Part shown: positions 47,298-57,549 of the stretch, piece after piece
Layout: the number at the start of each line of letters is the position of its first letter
Position numbering within the stretch: the first letter of the stretch is position 1
Notes under the pieces: model-generated
Seen by the model: the letters and a program-made list of their open reading frames with translations, nothing else
Told to the model about the DNA's origin: nothing
Database searches by the model: none
DNA from: Sphingorhabdus sp. Alg231-15
Lineage (GTDB): Bacteria; Pseudomonadota; Alphaproteobacteria; Sphingomonadales; Sphingomonadaceae
Assembly (NCBI RefSeq): GCF_900149705.1
Contig: NZ_LT703001.1
Coordinates: forward strand, 186,001-250,000
DNA: 64,000 bases
Direction of reading: 5' to 3'
Translations under genes and position numbers: made by a program

Positions 47298-48644
47298 GTG
47301 AGTGAACAGTTAGCAGACATCGGATGGCGCAAGGTTTTACCTGACGGCGTCCGGCCCTATAGTGAAGCAGCGCCTTTATCGGCTTTCTTTTTGGGCATTT
47401 CGTCAGCGCTACCTCTGACAATGATCGCCGCAACCCTGACAACGCGATTGGCTCAGGCAGGGATCGAGAAATCCACGGTGACGGCCTTTGCGCTTACGTT
47501 TCTTGCCTATAATTTCAAATGGCTCTGGGCTCCGATTATCGACGTTGTGAAACTTCCGATTATCGGGCGAATGGGGCAGCGTCTATCTTGGCTTATCGTT
47601 ACAGCAGCTATGGCAATGGCAGCGATTATCTATCTGGGATCTCTGGATCCCACGGCAGATATCATCGCGGTCGCAGTGGCCGCGACCATGGTGGGTGTTG
47701 CGGGGGCAACCTTTGACGTTGTGATCGACGCTTATCGCATCGAATTGCTCGAGCCCGAACAATTGGGCGTCGGGTCTGGCATGTCTCAATATGGTTGGCG
47801 CATTGGCGCGGCTTCAGCGGGCGCCGTAGCACTGGTGATTGCGGCGCGCAGCAATTGGTCGATCGCTTATTATGTCTGTTCGCTGTTCGCGCTGTTCGCC
47901 GTATTTGTCGGGCTGATCATGCGTGAGCCAGCTCGGCGCCAAGAACCACAGCCACTCAAAGGACCGATCCAGGCCGCGATTGCTTATGTCAGTCCACTGG
48001 TTGAGTTTTTCAAACGCTCTGGTGCGCCAGTGGTTTTGTTGTTCGTATTGGTCCACAAAATTGGCGATACGCTGGCCAATTTGACATTCCGCCTGTTGTT
48101 CGAAGACCTCGGTTTCTCCAATGACGAAATCGCTTTTTATGATGTCAGTCTTGGCTTTATTGCCTTTTTGATCGGAATATTTGTAGGCGGTATCGTCTAT
48201 TCCCGATTGGGTATGAAGAAAGCTGTTATGCTTAGCCTTGTGCTCATGGCGGTCAGCAATCTCTCTTTCGCAGGGCTGGCGGCGAGCGGGCATAATAATT
48301 GGGCCATGGCCGCAGCCATTGGTTTTGAGAATTTCGCCAGCGGCATCGGCGGTGTCGCCGTCGTCGCTTATCTGTCCGCACTTTGCAATCTGAGCTTCAC
48401 AGCTACCCAATTCGCCTTGCTTTCGGCCGCTGCCAGTATCTTGGGACGTTTCCTCACGGGAACGACAGCAGGGTCACTGATTGAATGGATGGGCTACGTG
48501 AATTTCTATCTGTTGACCACAATAGCCGCGTTCCCCGGGGTTATCATGTTCTGGCTGATGATCAGATCGGGATTGGTAGACCGGTCCTTGGGCACTGCGG
48601 GCACCGAACATGCGGTTGATGATGATGCAAAGAGCGTGACCTAG
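47298..48644 (+). CDS. MFS transporter, AmpG-like permease
   Basis: The 448-residue protein has about 12 to 14 membrane segments, and the N-terminal LSAFFLGISSALPLTMIAATL resembles AmpG muropeptide permeases. Residues such as YRIELLEPEQLGVGSGMSQYGWRIG match that subgroup. GTG at 47298 is the start, with AGGGAGAG 8 bases before it; the ATG at 47293 is followed by a stop. A role in peptidoglycan recycling is inferred. Confidence 0.88.
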   Translation: MSEQLADIGWRKVLPDGVRPYSEAAPLSAFFLGISSALPLTMIAATLTTRLAQAGIEKSTVTAFALTFLAYNFKWLWAPIIDVVKLPIIGRMGQRLSWLIVTAAMAMAAIIYLGSLDPTADIIAVAVAATMVGVAGATFDVVIDAYRIELLEPEQLGVGSGMSQYGWRIGAASAGAVALVIAARSNWSIAYYVCSLFALFAVFVGLIMREPARRQEPQPLKGPIQAAIAYVSPLVEFFKRSGAPVVLLFVLVHKIGDTLANLTFRLLFEDLGFSNDEIAFYDVSLGFIAFLIGIFVGGIVYSRLGMKKAVMLSLVLMAVSNLSFAGLAASGHNNWAMAAAIGFENFASGIGGVAVVAYLSALCNLSFTATQFALLSAAASILGRFLTGTTAGSLIEWMGYVNFYLLTTIAAFPGVIMFWLMIRSGLVDRSLGTAGTEHAVDDDAKSVT

Positions 48645-49960
48645 TCGGGCAGCTGCCGATTAACGTGCAACACGTCTCCCGCAAGATAGAGCGATCCGGC
48701 GATTAATACGGTTTCCGGTTGATCCGGATCGATCTGTCGAAGCGCTGCCTCAACATTATTCGCTTTTCGAACGTCCAATCCGGGCCGCGCAAAAGCATCA
48801 ACATCATGATGCTCATGTCCTTCCACTGGAACGACTGTTATGCTGGCAAGATCGCCATCCAGCCAGTGGAGCAGCGATTCAGGATCTTTGTTAGCGAGCA
48901 TACCGATGACCAGATGAATTTCACCGCGCCCTGAGCTTTGGAAATAGTCCGCAAGCGCCTCGCCAGCATTGGAATTGTGGCCACCGTCAAGCCAGATTTC
49001 TGCATTGGGCAAAAGCTGTGTCAGTGGACCGGGATCCAACTTTTGAAGACGTGCGGGCCATTGGGCCCACCTCATGGCTGCTTTCAAGGCCTCTTCCGAA
49101 ACTGAAATGGCATTTTGATGACGCAGCATTGCAATGGCCAGTGCTGCATTGTCGGCTTGAAAACCTCCGCGCAGGGCAGGCAGGGGAAAGCTCAGCTGGC
49201 CCGTTTCATCACGGTAGTGGAGCTGTTTCTTGTAGACGGCGGAATTCCAGGTATCGCCGCGCGCGATCCATTGTGCGCCTTGAGCCCGTGCATGTTCATT
49301 TATGACATCCATAATCGCTTGATCATATTGCTGGGTAATCAGAGGCACACCGGTTTTGGCGATGCCCGCTTTCTCCCAGGCAATGCGCACCATTGGATCC
49401 TTTGGTGCACCGTCTTCTGGCGACAGTAAAAATGCTTCATGGTCTATGCCGAGAGCAGCCATGCCGGTTGCGGCTGGCTTGGGCACGATATTTGTCGCGT
49501 CTAGCCTGCCGCCTAAACCAACTTCCAATATGCATGCATCGGCTGGCGTTTCGGCAAAAGCGAGCAACGCCGCTGCGGTGGTCGCTTCAAAAAAGCTTGG
49601 ATTAATGTCTTCGCTGGCGTCGAGGACGCGTGCCAGCAATGCTGCGAGATAGCCATCTTCAATCAGTGTTCCCGCTAGCCTGATCCGTTCATTGAACCGC
49701 ACCAGATGGGGACTGGAATAGACATGTGCTTTCAGGCCTTCGGCCTCTATCGCCGCTCGCAAAAAGGCGCAGGTCGAGCCTTTGCCATTCGTCCCGGCGA
49801 CATGAAAAACGGGCGGCAGTTTGAGATGCGGATTGCCAATCCGCTCCATGACGGCGCTGATCCGCTCCAGCCCCAGGACATCGCGTCCGGGAGAAAGCAG
49901 CGAGAGCCGGTCGAGTTGTTTCTGAACCGCCGGATGGTCGGATCGTGCGCCGTCTGCCAT
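48641..49960 (-). CDS. folC: bifunctional folylpolyglutamate synthase/dihydrofolate synthase
   Basis: FolC adds glutamate to dihydropteroate and folates. From ATG 49960 it is 439 residues, with the P-loop VAGTNGKGSTCAF, ILEVGLGGRLDATN, and the GGHNSNAGEAL motif. The longer frame to 50134 overlaps accD and shows no homology. It is the last gene of the leftward trp-accD cluster. Its stop overlaps that of the convergent permease (CTAG 48641-48644). Confidence 0.95.
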   Translation of the reverse strand: MADGARSDHPAVQKQLDRLSLLSPGRDVLGLERISAVMERIGNPHLKLPPVFHVAGTNGKGSTCAFLRAAIEAEGLKAHVYSSPHLVRFNERIRLAGTLIEDGYLAALLARVLDASEDINPSFFEATTAAALLAFAETPADACILEVGLGGRLDATNIVPKPAATGMAALGIDHEAFLLSPEDGAPKDPMVRIAWEKAGIAKTGVPLITQQYDQAIMDVINEHARAQGAQWIARGDTWNSAVYKKQLHYRDETGQLSFPLPALRGGFQADNAALAIAMLRHQNAISVSEEALKAAMRWAQWPARLQKLDPGPLTQLLPNAEIWLDGGHNSNAGEALADYFQSSGRGEIHLVIGMLANKDPESLLHWLDGDLASITVVPVEGHEHHDVDAFARPGLDVRKANNVEAALRQIDPDQPETVLIAGSLYLAGDVLHVNRQLPD

Positions 49961-49976
49961 GAACGATGCGGCTGAG

Positions 49977-50831
49977 TTAAGCCGCTGTTTTCCAGGCCAT
50001 GAGATAACCCATGATCTGGGCCAGCTGGCTGCGCAGTTCCTTGCGGTGCACAACCATGTCGACCATGCCATGCTCCAGCAAATATTCTGCAGTCTGAAAA
50101 CCTTCAGGCAGTTTTTCGCGGATGGTGTTCTCAATCACCCGCTGTCCGGCAAAACCAATCAACGCACCAGGTTCTGATATCTGGACATCGCCCAGCATGG
50201 CATAGCTGGCAGTTACACCGCCGGTTGTCGGATCGGTCAGCACGACGATGAAAGGGAGCCCCGCCTCCCGGAGCATAGATATGGCTACGGTGGTTTTGGG
50301 CATTTGCATCAAGGACAAAATGCCTTCTTGCATCCGTGCACCGCCAGCGGCAGTAAAGATGATATAGGGACATTGATCTTCGAGGGCCCGGTTGGCGCCA
50401 TCAACAAAGGCTTGCCCCACTGCCAGACCCATGGAGCCGCCCATGAAGGCAAAATCCTGAACACCGACCACGCAGGGAACATTTTCGATGGTTCCAGTGA
50501 CCGTGATCAAGGCATCCTGTTCTTCAGTCTTGGTTCGTGCGGCCTTCAGCCGGTCGGTATATTTCTTTTGATCCTTAAATTTCAGCGGATCTTCCGGGAC
50601 GGCCGTAAACGGGATAATTTTCCAGCTATTCTCGTCCATGATCTGAGTAAAGCGAGTGACCGGGCCGATCCGGCCATGGTGATCGCATTTCGGACAGATA
50701 TGCATGTTATCCTCATATTCCTTGAGGAACACCATCGCTTCGCATTTCTTGCATTTGTGCCAAAGGTTATCCGGCGTTTCCTTTTTGGTGATCGAGGCGA
50801 TCTTGTTACGGACATTGCTAAGCCAAGACAT
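49977..50831 (-). CDS. accD: acetyl-CoA carboxylase carboxyltransferase subunit beta
   Basis: The 284-residue subunit forms the carboxyltransferase with AccA and makes malonyl-CoA for fatty acid synthesis. It has an N-terminal zinc ribbon ([20 protein letters not shown] onward, two CxxC pairs), and the carboxyltransferase core [13 protein letters not shown] and [10 protein letters not shown]. It is placed between trpA and folC, the conserved order in alphaproteobacteria. Confidence 0.97.
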   Translation of the reverse strand: MSWLSNVRNKIASITKKETPDNLWHKCKKCEAMVFLKEYEDNMHICPKCDHHGRIGPVTRFTQIMDENSWKIIPFTAVPEDPLKFKDQKKYTDRLKAARTKTEEQDALITVTGTIENVPCVVGVQDFAFMGGSMGLAVGQAFVDGANRALEDQCPYIIFTAAGGARMQEGILSLMQMPKTTVAISMLREAGLPFIVVLTDPTTGGVTASYAMLGDVQISEPGALIGFAGQRVIENTIREKLPEGFQTAEYLLEHGMVDMVVHRKELRSQLAQIMGYLMAWKTAA

Positions 50832-50851
50832 GCGTCAATTCCCCAGATTTT

Positions 50852-51640
50852 TTAGCGTGCGCTTCTGATAGCATCAGAAAGTGATTTTACATAGTCTTTG
50901 ACATGCGGCGCAGCGCTGGAACCATGTTCGGCGATAATCTCGACAATTGCCGAGCCGACGACAACGCCATCAGCGACGCGGGCAATATCCGCGGCCTGTA
51001 CCGGTGTGCGAACACCGAAGCCGACGGCGACAGGAAGGTCGGTTCCGGCCTTCAGGCGCGACACCGCTTCTTCGATGCTGGCTTGTGCCGCCTGTTGCAG
51101 GCCTGTGATACCTGCGACGGAGACATAATAGAGGAAACCAGAAGCATTGTTCAAAATCTCTGGCAAACGTTCGGCATCGGTCGTTGGTGTGGCAAGTCGG
51201 ATAACGGCGACATCTTTGGAGCGCAAGGCATCGCCCAAGCTATCATCTTCCTCCACTGGAATATCGACACAGATCACACCATCGACACCGGCTTGCACGC
51301 AAGCATCAGCAAACCATTCAGCGCCGCGAATGGTCATCGGATTGGCATAGCCCATAAGGACGAGCGGCACAGATGGATGGCGTTCACGAAAGGCTGTCGC
51401 GATGTTCAATATATCTGCTGTCTTTGTACCCGCGCTGAGGCTTCGGATGTTCGCGGCTTGAATGGCAGGCCCGTCGGCCATCGGATCGGTGAACGGCATG
51501 CCGAGTTCGATGATATCTGCGCCGCCTTCAACGAGGGCATCGAGTATCGCGCCGGTGTCGGCAGCGCTTGGGTCGCCACCGGTAACGAAGGTGACTAGGG
51601 CTGCTCGGTCGTTGGGGAAGGATGAGGAAAGGCGGGTCAT
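50852..51640 (-). CDS. trpA: tryptophan synthase alpha subunit
   Basis: TrpA cleaves indole-3-glycerol phosphate. The 262-residue barrel has ADIIELGMPFTDPMADGPAIQ, with the catalytic Glu and Asp, and GVDGVICVDIPVEE, where the second catalytic Asp lies. Its ATG at 51640 overlaps the stop of an intervening 88-residue ORF by ATGA. TrpB is therefore separated from TrpA by that ORF. Confidence 0.97.
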   Translation of the reverse strand: MTRLSSSFPNDRAALVTFVTGGDPSAADTGAILDALVEGGADIIELGMPFTDPMADGPAIQAANIRSLSAGTKTADILNIATAFRERHPSVPLVLMGYANPMTIRGAEWFADACVQAGVDGVICVDIPVEEDDSLGDALRSKDVAVIRLATPTTDAERLPEILNNASGFLYYVSVAGITGLQQAAQASIEEAVSRLKAGTDLPVAVGFGVRTPVQAADIARVADGVVVGSAIVEIIAEHGSSAAPHVKDYVKSLSDAIRSAR

Positions 51641-51903
51641 CTAACAACTTTCAAGGTTATCCACACAAGTAACGAAAAGCCGAGGATGAAAAGCACGATG
51701 CTTGCATGTCCCCAAATTGTTATTTCCTGTGGTATCGGTCCACAATCGCCAAAACAATAAATTGGTGCTCCAGGTTTTTCTGTCGCGCTTGCCAATTCCT
51801 CAGTTGCTTTCCACCAATTCAAACTGTTGTGGTACATTTCCCGAGCTATGATTCCCGCGATCAACAGAGGCATTGCGAGCAGCGCCCGCCAATCTATTTT
51901 CAT
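51637..51903 (-). CDS. small two-TM membrane protein between trpB and trpA
   Basis: I do not recognise this 88-residue protein. It has two predicted membrane segments (about residues 6-22 and 63-87) flanking a polar loop with C50 and C54 ([10 protein letters not shown]). Both ends overlap neighbours by ATGA: its start with the trpB stop (51900-51903), its stop with the trpA start (51637-51640). That exact double coupling argues it is expressed with the tryptophan genes. Function cannot be inferred. Confidence 0.78.
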   Translation of the reverse strand: MKIDWRALLAMPLLIAGIIAREMYHNSLNWWKATEELASATEKPGAPIYCFGDCGPIPQEITIWGHASIVLFILGFSLLVWITLKVVR

Positions 51904-53141
51904 ATCTCAGTACCCAACGCCTCGGCCACGGTGAAAATATCCTTGTCGCCACGACCGCACAGGTTGGCGAGAATGATTTGGTCCTTGTCCATCTTCACCG
52001 CTTCACGCGCCACGGCCGCAATCGCATGGCTCGGCTCCAGCGCCGGGATAATCCCTTCGGTGCCGCACAGCAGTTGGAACGCCTCCAGCGCTTCTTTGTC
52101 GGTTACGCTGTCATAGCGCACGCGGCCTGATTCTTTTAGCCAGCTATGCTCCGGTCCAATGCCGGGATAGTCGAGACCAGCGCTGATCGAATGAGCTTCA
52201 TCAATCTGGCCATCTTCGTCCTGCAACAAGTAGGTTTTATTGCCATGCAATATACCCGGCTTGCCGCCGGCGAGCGATGCGGCATGTTCTTTTTCCAGTC
52301 CATGGCCAGCCGCTTCAATGCCAAGCATGGCGACGTCGGGATCATCGAGAAACGGGTGAAACAGACCAATGGCGTTGGAACCGCCACCAATAGCTGCCAC
52401 CAAAAGATCGGGCAGGCGACCGGTGCGCTCGAGCAGCTGTTCGCGTGCTTCGCGGCCGATTACGCTTTGAAAATCGCGGACTAGCTCCGGATAGGGATGG
52501 GGACCAGCGGCCGTTCCGATGATGTAGAATGTGTCTTCAACATTTGCGACCCAGTCCCGCAGCGCGTCGTTCATTGCGTCTTTCAGTGTCGCAGAACCGC
52601 TTTCCACTGGCACAACTTCCGCGCCGAGCAATTTCATCCGGAACAGGTTTGGTTTCTGCCGCTCGACATCGGTCGCGCCCATGTAGATTACACAGGGCAG
52701 GCCAAAGCGAGCGCATACGGTTGCGGTTGCCACGCCATGTTGGCCTGCACCGGTTTCAGCAATAATTCGGGTCTTACCCATCCGCTTGGCGAGCAGGATC
52801 TGGCCGATGCAATTGTTGATCTTGTGCGCGCCGGTATGATTGAGTTCGTCGCGCTTGAACCAAATTTGCGCGCCTTTCCCTTCTGGAGCTTCTTTTCGGA
52901 TGTGATCAGTCAGGCGTTCCGCAAAATAGAGCGGGCTGGGACGGCCGACATAATGTTCCAAAAGATCATCAAATTCTTCGGCAAATGCCGGGTCGGCTTG
53001 CGCCGCGCGATAATGCTTCTCCAGATCGAGGATCAGTGGCATCAAAGTTTCGGCTACATAACGCCCGCCAAACTGGCCAAAATGGCCCCGTTCATCGGGT
53101 TGATTGCGGAAGCTGTTCGAGAGTTTATCGTGTTTCGTCAT
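51900..53141 (-). CDS. trpB: tryptophan synthase beta subunit
   Basis: TrpB condenses indole with serine on PLP. From ATG 53141 it is 413 residues. The PLP Lys is in [13 protein letters not shown] and the phosphate loop is [10 protein letters not shown]. The start at 53141 ([15 protein letters not shown]) overlaps the trpF end by 17 bases; the frame extends to 53183. Confidence 0.97.
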   Translation of the reverse strand: MTKHDKLSNSFRNQPDERGHFGQFGGRYVAETLMPLILDLEKHYRAAQADPAFAEEFDDLLEHYVGRPSPLYFAERLTDHIRKEAPEGKGAQIWFKRDELNHTGAHKINNCIGQILLAKRMGKTRIIAETGAGQHGVATATVCARFGLPCVIYMGATDVERQKPNLFRMKLLGAEVVPVESGSATLKDAMNDALRDWVANVEDTFYIIGTAAGPHPYPELVRDFQSVIGREAREQLLERTGRLPDLLVAAIGGGSNAIGLFHPFLDDPDVAMLGIEAAGHGLEKEHAASLAGGKPGILHGNKTYLLQDEDGQIDEAHSISAGLDYPGIGPEHSWLKESGRVRYDSVTDKEALEAFQLLCGTEGIIPALEPSHAIAAVAREAVKMDKDQIILANLCGRGDKDIFTVAEALGTEI

Positions 53142-53769
53142 ATGTGCGAACCGCTTGGCAAAAGGCAGCGATTCTGTCCACATCTTTGACGCCTAGTGCG
53201 GATTCTACACCCGAGGAAACATCAACGAGCGGCGGGTTAGTGGCCTCCATCGCGCGAACGACATTTTCTGGATCCAAACCGCCGGCGAGACCCCAAGGAA
53301 CCTTATGATCATGGCCCTTCAGGACAGACCAATCAAAACTCGTCCCCGTCCCGCCGGGCAGGGCTTTGGCCGGGGCATCAAATAACAGCCGATCAGCGGC
53401 GTCTTCGAACCGGGCGCTTTTGGCTAAGGTTGCCTTGTCGCGCAGGCCCAATGCTTTCCAGACCTCGACATTGCTCTGATCACCCACCAACTTGATCCAT
53501 TCTGCGGTTTCACTGCCATGGAACTGAATCACGTCGGGGCGGATCATATTGATTGCATGACCCGTCAGTTTGGGATCCGCGTTGACCAGCAACAATACTG
53601 TTTTCAGTGAATCTGGAGCGGCTTTGCGAAGCTCTGCTGCGCGTTCAAGCGAAACATGTCGCGGGCTTTTTTCGAAATGCACAAGGCCGAAATAATCGGC
53701 ACCAGCATCCGCGGCGGCGTTGATAGTCGCGATATCGGACAAGCCGCATATTTTGATTTGGGTTTTCAT
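53125..53769 (-). CDS. trpF: phosphoribosylanthranilate isomerase
   Basis: TrpF isomerises phosphoribosylanthranilate in tryptophan synthesis. The 214-residue barrel starts [12 protein letters not shown], the catalytic Cys being in KICGL. The late GGLDPENV is the phosphate/substrate loop. It lies between pyrF and trpB and overlaps trpB by 17 bases. Confidence 0.95.
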   Translation of the reverse strand: MKTQIKICGLSDIATINAAADAGADYFGLVHFEKSPRHVSLERAAELRKAAPDSLKTVLLLVNADPKLTGHAINMIRPDVIQFHGSETAEWIKLVGDQSNVEVWKALGLRDKATLAKSARFEDAADRLLFDAPAKALPGGTGTSFDWSVLKGHDHKVPWGLAGGLDPENVVRAMEATNPPLVDVSSGVESALGVKDVDRIAAFCQAVRTYDETR

Positions 53770-53777
53770 CGGACGGT

Positions 53778-54452
53778 TTAAAGTGTCGCTTCTATCGACC
53801 GCGCAGCTGCATTGGGGTTTTCCGCAGCCGTTATCGGGCGTCCAATAACCAGAACGCTAGCACCATTATCGCGAGCGGCGCGCGGCGTTACTGTGCGTTT
53901 CTGATCGCCGGCTTTGCCATTGGCGGGACGCAGGCCAGGGACAACGAAATAGCCCTCTTTCCAGATTTTATGGGCCGCGCCCACTTCATTGCCGGAACAG
54001 ACAATACCATCAAGACCAGCTTCGGCGGAGAGATCTGCCAAGCGCTCGACCTGATCATGAGGACTGCCGCTATAGCCAATTTTCCCCATGTCGTTCTGAT
54101 CCAGAGAGGTTAGCAACGTCACGCCGACAACCTTGGTATTGATGCCCGCCGCTGCTTTGGCATCTTCCATCATGGCTCTCCCGCCCGACGCGTGAACCGT
54201 AACTATCGCCGGCTCGAGGACATTGATCGCCTGCATCGCTTTTGCGACCGTGTTCGGGATATCATGGAGCTTTAAGTCGAGGAAAATGGGCAGGCCGATT
54301 TTCTGTATTTCGTGAACTCCGTGATGGCCATTGGCGCAGAAAAATTCGAGGCCGAGTTTCAATCCGCCGACATGGCCGTTGATCGATTTCGCAAGCGCAA
54401 CCGCATTGTCCAATATCGGTGTGTCCAGTGCAACAAATATGGGATTGCTCAT
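53778..54452 (-). CDS. pyrF: orotidine-5'-phosphate decarboxylase
   Basis: PyrF makes UMP. The 224-residue protein has VALDTPILDNAVALAKSI, the catalytic FLDLKLHDIPNTV segment and, near the end, the phosphate-binding VIGRPITAAENP. It overlaps the LapA-like gene by ATGA at 54449-54452 and is 8 bases upstream of trpF. It starts the conserved pyrF-trpF-trpB order. Confidence 0.95.
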   Translation of the reverse strand: MSNPIFVALDTPILDNAVALAKSINGHVGGLKLGLEFFCANGHHGVHEIQKIGLPIFLDLKLHDIPNTVAKAMQAINVLEPAIVTVHASGGRAMMEDAKAAAGINTKVVGVTLLTSLDQNDMGKIGYSGSPHDQVERLADLSAEAGLDGIVCSGNEVGAAHKIWKEGYFVVPGLRPANGKAGDQKRTVTPRAARDNGASVLVIGRPITAAENPNAAARSIEATL

Positions 54453-54862
54453 GTGCTCGCAGCCTTGTCATCGCCGGTGATCGGTGAAACTGCAGGTGCA
54501 GGCTCGGAGATTTGCTCCTTGCCCAAGTCCAACGGTGCCGCGGCTGGTTTCGTCTGCGGTGTTGGAGCCGATGAGGGTTTGGGAGCAGTGCTTGTCGTCA
54601 CCGTCGCCGTTGGTGCCGGTGCTGGGCGAGCAGCCGCCTCCAGCGTCTTGATCCGACGGTTGAGACGCCATCTGGATGCGCGGTGAATCAACCATAGAGG
54701 AACGAAGCCCAACAGAAATGCACCGATCACCAGAACCGGTAACTTCGTGTCGATCCTGATATCTTCCCAGATCAGTACAGACGTAGGAGACCAGTTATTA
54801 ACGGCAAAAACCACCAATATGACCGCCAATATCACCCAGAAAAGCGTTTTTATGAACTGCAT
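54449..54862 (-). CDS. LapA domain (DUF1049) membrane protein
   Basis: The 137-residue protein has two membrane segments (about residues 5-22 and 41-63) in MQFIKTLFWVILAVILVVFAVNNWSPTSV and VLVIGAFLLGFVPLWLIH, the LapA/LapB-partner fold. The C-terminal half is Ala/Pro/Thr-rich. It is upstream of pyrF and coupled by ATGA, as in many proteobacteria. In Escherichia coli LapA acts with LapB in LPS assembly control; the role here is inferred. Confidence 0.85.
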   Translation of the reverse strand: MQFIKTLFWVILAVILVVFAVNNWSPTSVLIWEDIRIDTKLPVLVIGAFLLGFVPLWLIHRASRWRLNRRIKTLEAAARPAPAPTATVTTSTAPKPSSAPTPQTKPAAAPLDLGKEQISEPAPAVSPITGDDKAAST

Positions 54863-54951
54863 GCAATTCCCTTATTTGTGATTTTTTTCCATATTACGCG
54901 TAAATGCGACCAGTGACCAGAGCTCTTGCTATTTAGAGCTAGGCCAGAAGA

Positions 54952-56253
54952 TTATTCGCCGAATACGCGGGTAAAAATCGTGTCGATATGCTTGAAATGA
55001 TAGTCGAGGTTAAAACTCTCTTCTAACTCCTCATGTGACAGCTTTGCGGTAACATCAGAGTCGGCCTTGAGCAGGTCGAGCAATGCGATTTCACCATCGG
55101 ATTCCCAAACCTTCATCGCATTGCGCTGGACGATGCGGTAGCTGTCCTCTCTGCTGATACCAGATTGCGTTAGCGCGAGCAGAACCCGTTGCGAGTGGAC
55201 CAGACCTCCCATGCGGTCGAGATTTTTTTGCATGCGTTCCGGATAAATCAGAAGCTTTTCAACTACGCCGGTCAGTCGAGCCAAGGCAAAATCGAGAGTG
55301 ATCGTGGCGTCCGGACCAATCATCCGTTCCACTGAACTGTGCGAGATATCGCGCTCGTGCCATAAAGCGACATTCTCCATCGCGGGCAAGGCATAGCTAC
55401 GGACCATACGAGCAAGGCCCGTCAGGTTTTCGGTCAGGATCGGATTGCGTTTGTGCGGCATTGCACTTGAACCTTTTTGGCCGGGAGAAAAATACTCTTC
55501 GGCCTCAAGCACTTCGGTACGCTGCAAATGGCGAATTTCAACCGCCAGCCGCTCCACCGACGACGCGATGACCGCCAATGTCGCAAAATATTGGGCATGA
55601 CGATCACGCGGAATGACCTGCGTCGAAACCGGTTCGATCTCGAGTCCCATTTTTTCGGCAACATGTGCTTCGACTTTCGGGTCGATATTAGCGAAAGTAC
55701 CGACAGCCCCGGATATCGCGCAGGTCGCGATTTCTTTACGGGCCAGAACCAACCGCTCGCGATTGCGTTCAAACTCGGCATAGGCCTGCGCCAATTTCAT
55801 CCCGAAGGTAACCGGTTCACCATGAATGCCGTGACTACGGCCAATAGTGGGAGTCAGTTTATGTTCGTAAGCGCGTGACTTGATCGCTGCGAGCAGCTTG
55901 TCCATGTCGTCGAGCAATATGTCGGTTGCCCGGGTCAACTGAACCGCAACACAGGTATCAAGCACATCGCTGGACGTCATGCCCTGATGCATGAAGCGTG
56001 CTTCTTCACCAACATTTTCCGCAACATTTGTCAGAAAGGCGATGACATCATGTTTTACTTCTCGCTCAATTTCATCAATCCGTGCGACGTCAAATTTACC
56101 TTTTGCCCAAATGGCTTCGGCGGCATCCTTGGGCACAACGCCAAGTTCAGCAAGCGCATCGGTCGCATGCGCCTCTATTTCGAACCAGATCTGGAACTTG
56201 GATTCGGGTTCCCAAATGGCAACCATTTCGGGGCGGGAATAGCGCGGGATCAT
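54952..56253 (-). CDS. purB: adenylosuccinate lyase
   Basis: PurB cleaves SAICAR and adenylosuccinate in purine synthesis. The 433-residue sequence has the fumarase/lyase signature SSAMPHKRNPILTENL, and TSSDVLDTC and GRSHGIHGEP. It is divergent from pfkA over 119 bases. The 89-base gap to the LapA gene holds an AGCTCT/AGAGCT hairpin without a T run. Confidence 0.96.
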   Translation of the reverse strand: MIPRYSRPEMVAIWEPESKFQIWFEIEAHATDALAELGVVPKDAAEAIWAKGKFDVARIDEIEREVKHDVIAFLTNVAENVGEEARFMHQGMTSSDVLDTCVAVQLTRATDILLDDMDKLLAAIKSRAYEHKLTPTIGRSHGIHGEPVTFGMKLAQAYAEFERNRERLVLARKEIATCAISGAVGTFANIDPKVEAHVAEKMGLEIEPVSTQVIPRDRHAQYFATLAVIASSVERLAVEIRHLQRTEVLEAEEYFSPGQKGSSAMPHKRNPILTENLTGLARMVRSYALPAMENVALWHERDISHSSVERMIGPDATITLDFALARLTGVVEKLLIYPERMQKNLDRMGGLVHSQRVLLALTQSGISREDSYRIVQRNAMKVWESDGEIALLDLLKADSDVTAKLSHEELEESFNLDYHFKHIDTIFTRVFGE

Positions 56254-56372
56254 TTTTTCTTTCCTTGAAACTGAAAAAGCTGGTTTAATCCGGTCATAGC
56301 ATGATCAGAGATTTGCCGACCCGCTAGCAGCTACATTCTGAGTCGGCAACGTGGATCATTGGAGAGAATAAT

Positions 56373-57473
56373 ATGCGTCTGGCAGTATTAACCGGCGGCG
56401 GCGATGTTCCTGGCCTTAACCCATGTATCCGTTCGATTGCGATGGCCGCCTGGCAGCGCGGTTGGGATGTCATTGGACTGCGCCGCGGTTGGGAAGGAGT
56501 GCTCGAAACCGATCCGACCGATCCCTGGTCGCTGGAAAATTCTGCAATGGTGCTGGATAAAGACGCGGTCCGCGGCATTGACCGGCAGGGTGGAACGATA
56601 TTGCACAGCTCTCGCTGTGACCCCCGAACCACGAGCGAAGGCGACCAAACCCAAAAGGTCCTAGATATATTGGATGCGCTGAAGGTCGACGCTCTGATTA
56701 CGATGGGGGGCGACGGCACTTTGCGTTTTTCAGCTCATCTCGCGAGTCTTGGCCGCAATGTTATTTCTATACCCAAGACAATGGATAACGACGTATTCGG
56801 CACCGACTATTGTATTGGCTTTTCAACCGCCGTTACCCGGTCAGTGGCTGCGATAAACGCGCTCAGGACAACAGTTGCGAGTCACGAACGTATCGCTGTT
56901 ATTGAGCTTTTCGGGCGTCGCTCCGGTGAAACCGCCTTGCTATCTGGTTTTTTATCCCAAGCCGATCGGACGGTGATTGCCGAAGTGCCGGCGGATATTG
57001 ATGTGCTGTTGCCGCTATTGTTGAAAGACAAAGCCAGCAATCCTGAAAGTTACGCCATCTGCCTGGTGTCGGAAGGTGCCAAACTGGCTGGTAGCGATAC
57101 GGATGATGGCGAGATGAGCAAGTCCAACACAAATCGCGTTGGCGTCAATATTGGCACGCAACTGGCGAGAGAAATCGAAACGCGATCTCCGGAGCGCACC
57201 ATTGTGCAGGAACTCGCCTATCTGATGCGCGCGGGTGAACCGGATGCTATGGATCGGATGGTGGGTTTCGCTTTTGGCGCACTGGCTGTGCAACTGATCG
57301 AGGAAGGCCGCACGTCGAACATGGTTTGTCTGACAGATGGCAACTACGGTGTTGTGCCCATCGGAACACTGCTCGGTGGAACCAAGGGTGTTAACGTATC
57401 CGGTTTGTACGACGCACGCGAATATCGAGCTAATCTGGTGCAAATAGAAGGCATGCCGATGTTTCTATATTGA
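56373..57473 (+). CDS. pfkA: 6-phosphofructokinase (mixed-type active site)
   Basis: The 366-residue enzyme phosphorylates fructose 6-phosphate. The N-terminus has TGGGDVPGLN, then GGDGT (112-116) and PKTMDND (134-140). In E. coli PfkA the matching residues are G104 and G124 (GGDGS, PGTIDND). Here Gly115 is the ATP-type residue, but Lys135 is the PPi-type residue. The phosphoryl donor cannot be told from the motif alone. It is divergent from purB. Confidence 0.92.
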   Translation: MRLAVLTGGGDVPGLNPCIRSIAMAAWQRGWDVIGLRRGWEGVLETDPTDPWSLENSAMVLDKDAVRGIDRQGGTILHSSRCDPRTTSEGDQTQKVLDILDALKVDALITMGGDGTLRFSAHLASLGRNVISIPKTMDNDVFGTDYCIGFSTAVTRSVAAINALRTTVASHERIAVIELFGRRSGETALLSGFLSQADRTVIAEVPADIDVLLPLLLKDKASNPESYAICLVSEGAKLAGSDTDDGEMSKSNTNRVGVNIGTQLAREIETRSPERTIVQELAYLMRAGEPDAMDRMVGFAFGALAVQLIEEGRTSNMVCLTDGNYGVVPIGTLLGGTKGVNVSGLYDAREYRANLVQIEGMPMFLY

Positions 57474-57549
57474 GCCGAAATTTGAGTATGTTAGGATGGC
57501 TGTAACTAATGAGCGGTTTCGGCGAATAGGGTGATGAGGGGATCAAGAA

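Noticed and set aside
54312-54686. Plus-strand ORF across pyrF and the LapA-like gene
   Set aside because: Gly/Ala-rich composition mirrors the Ala/Pro-rich tail of the LapA-like protein in another frame.
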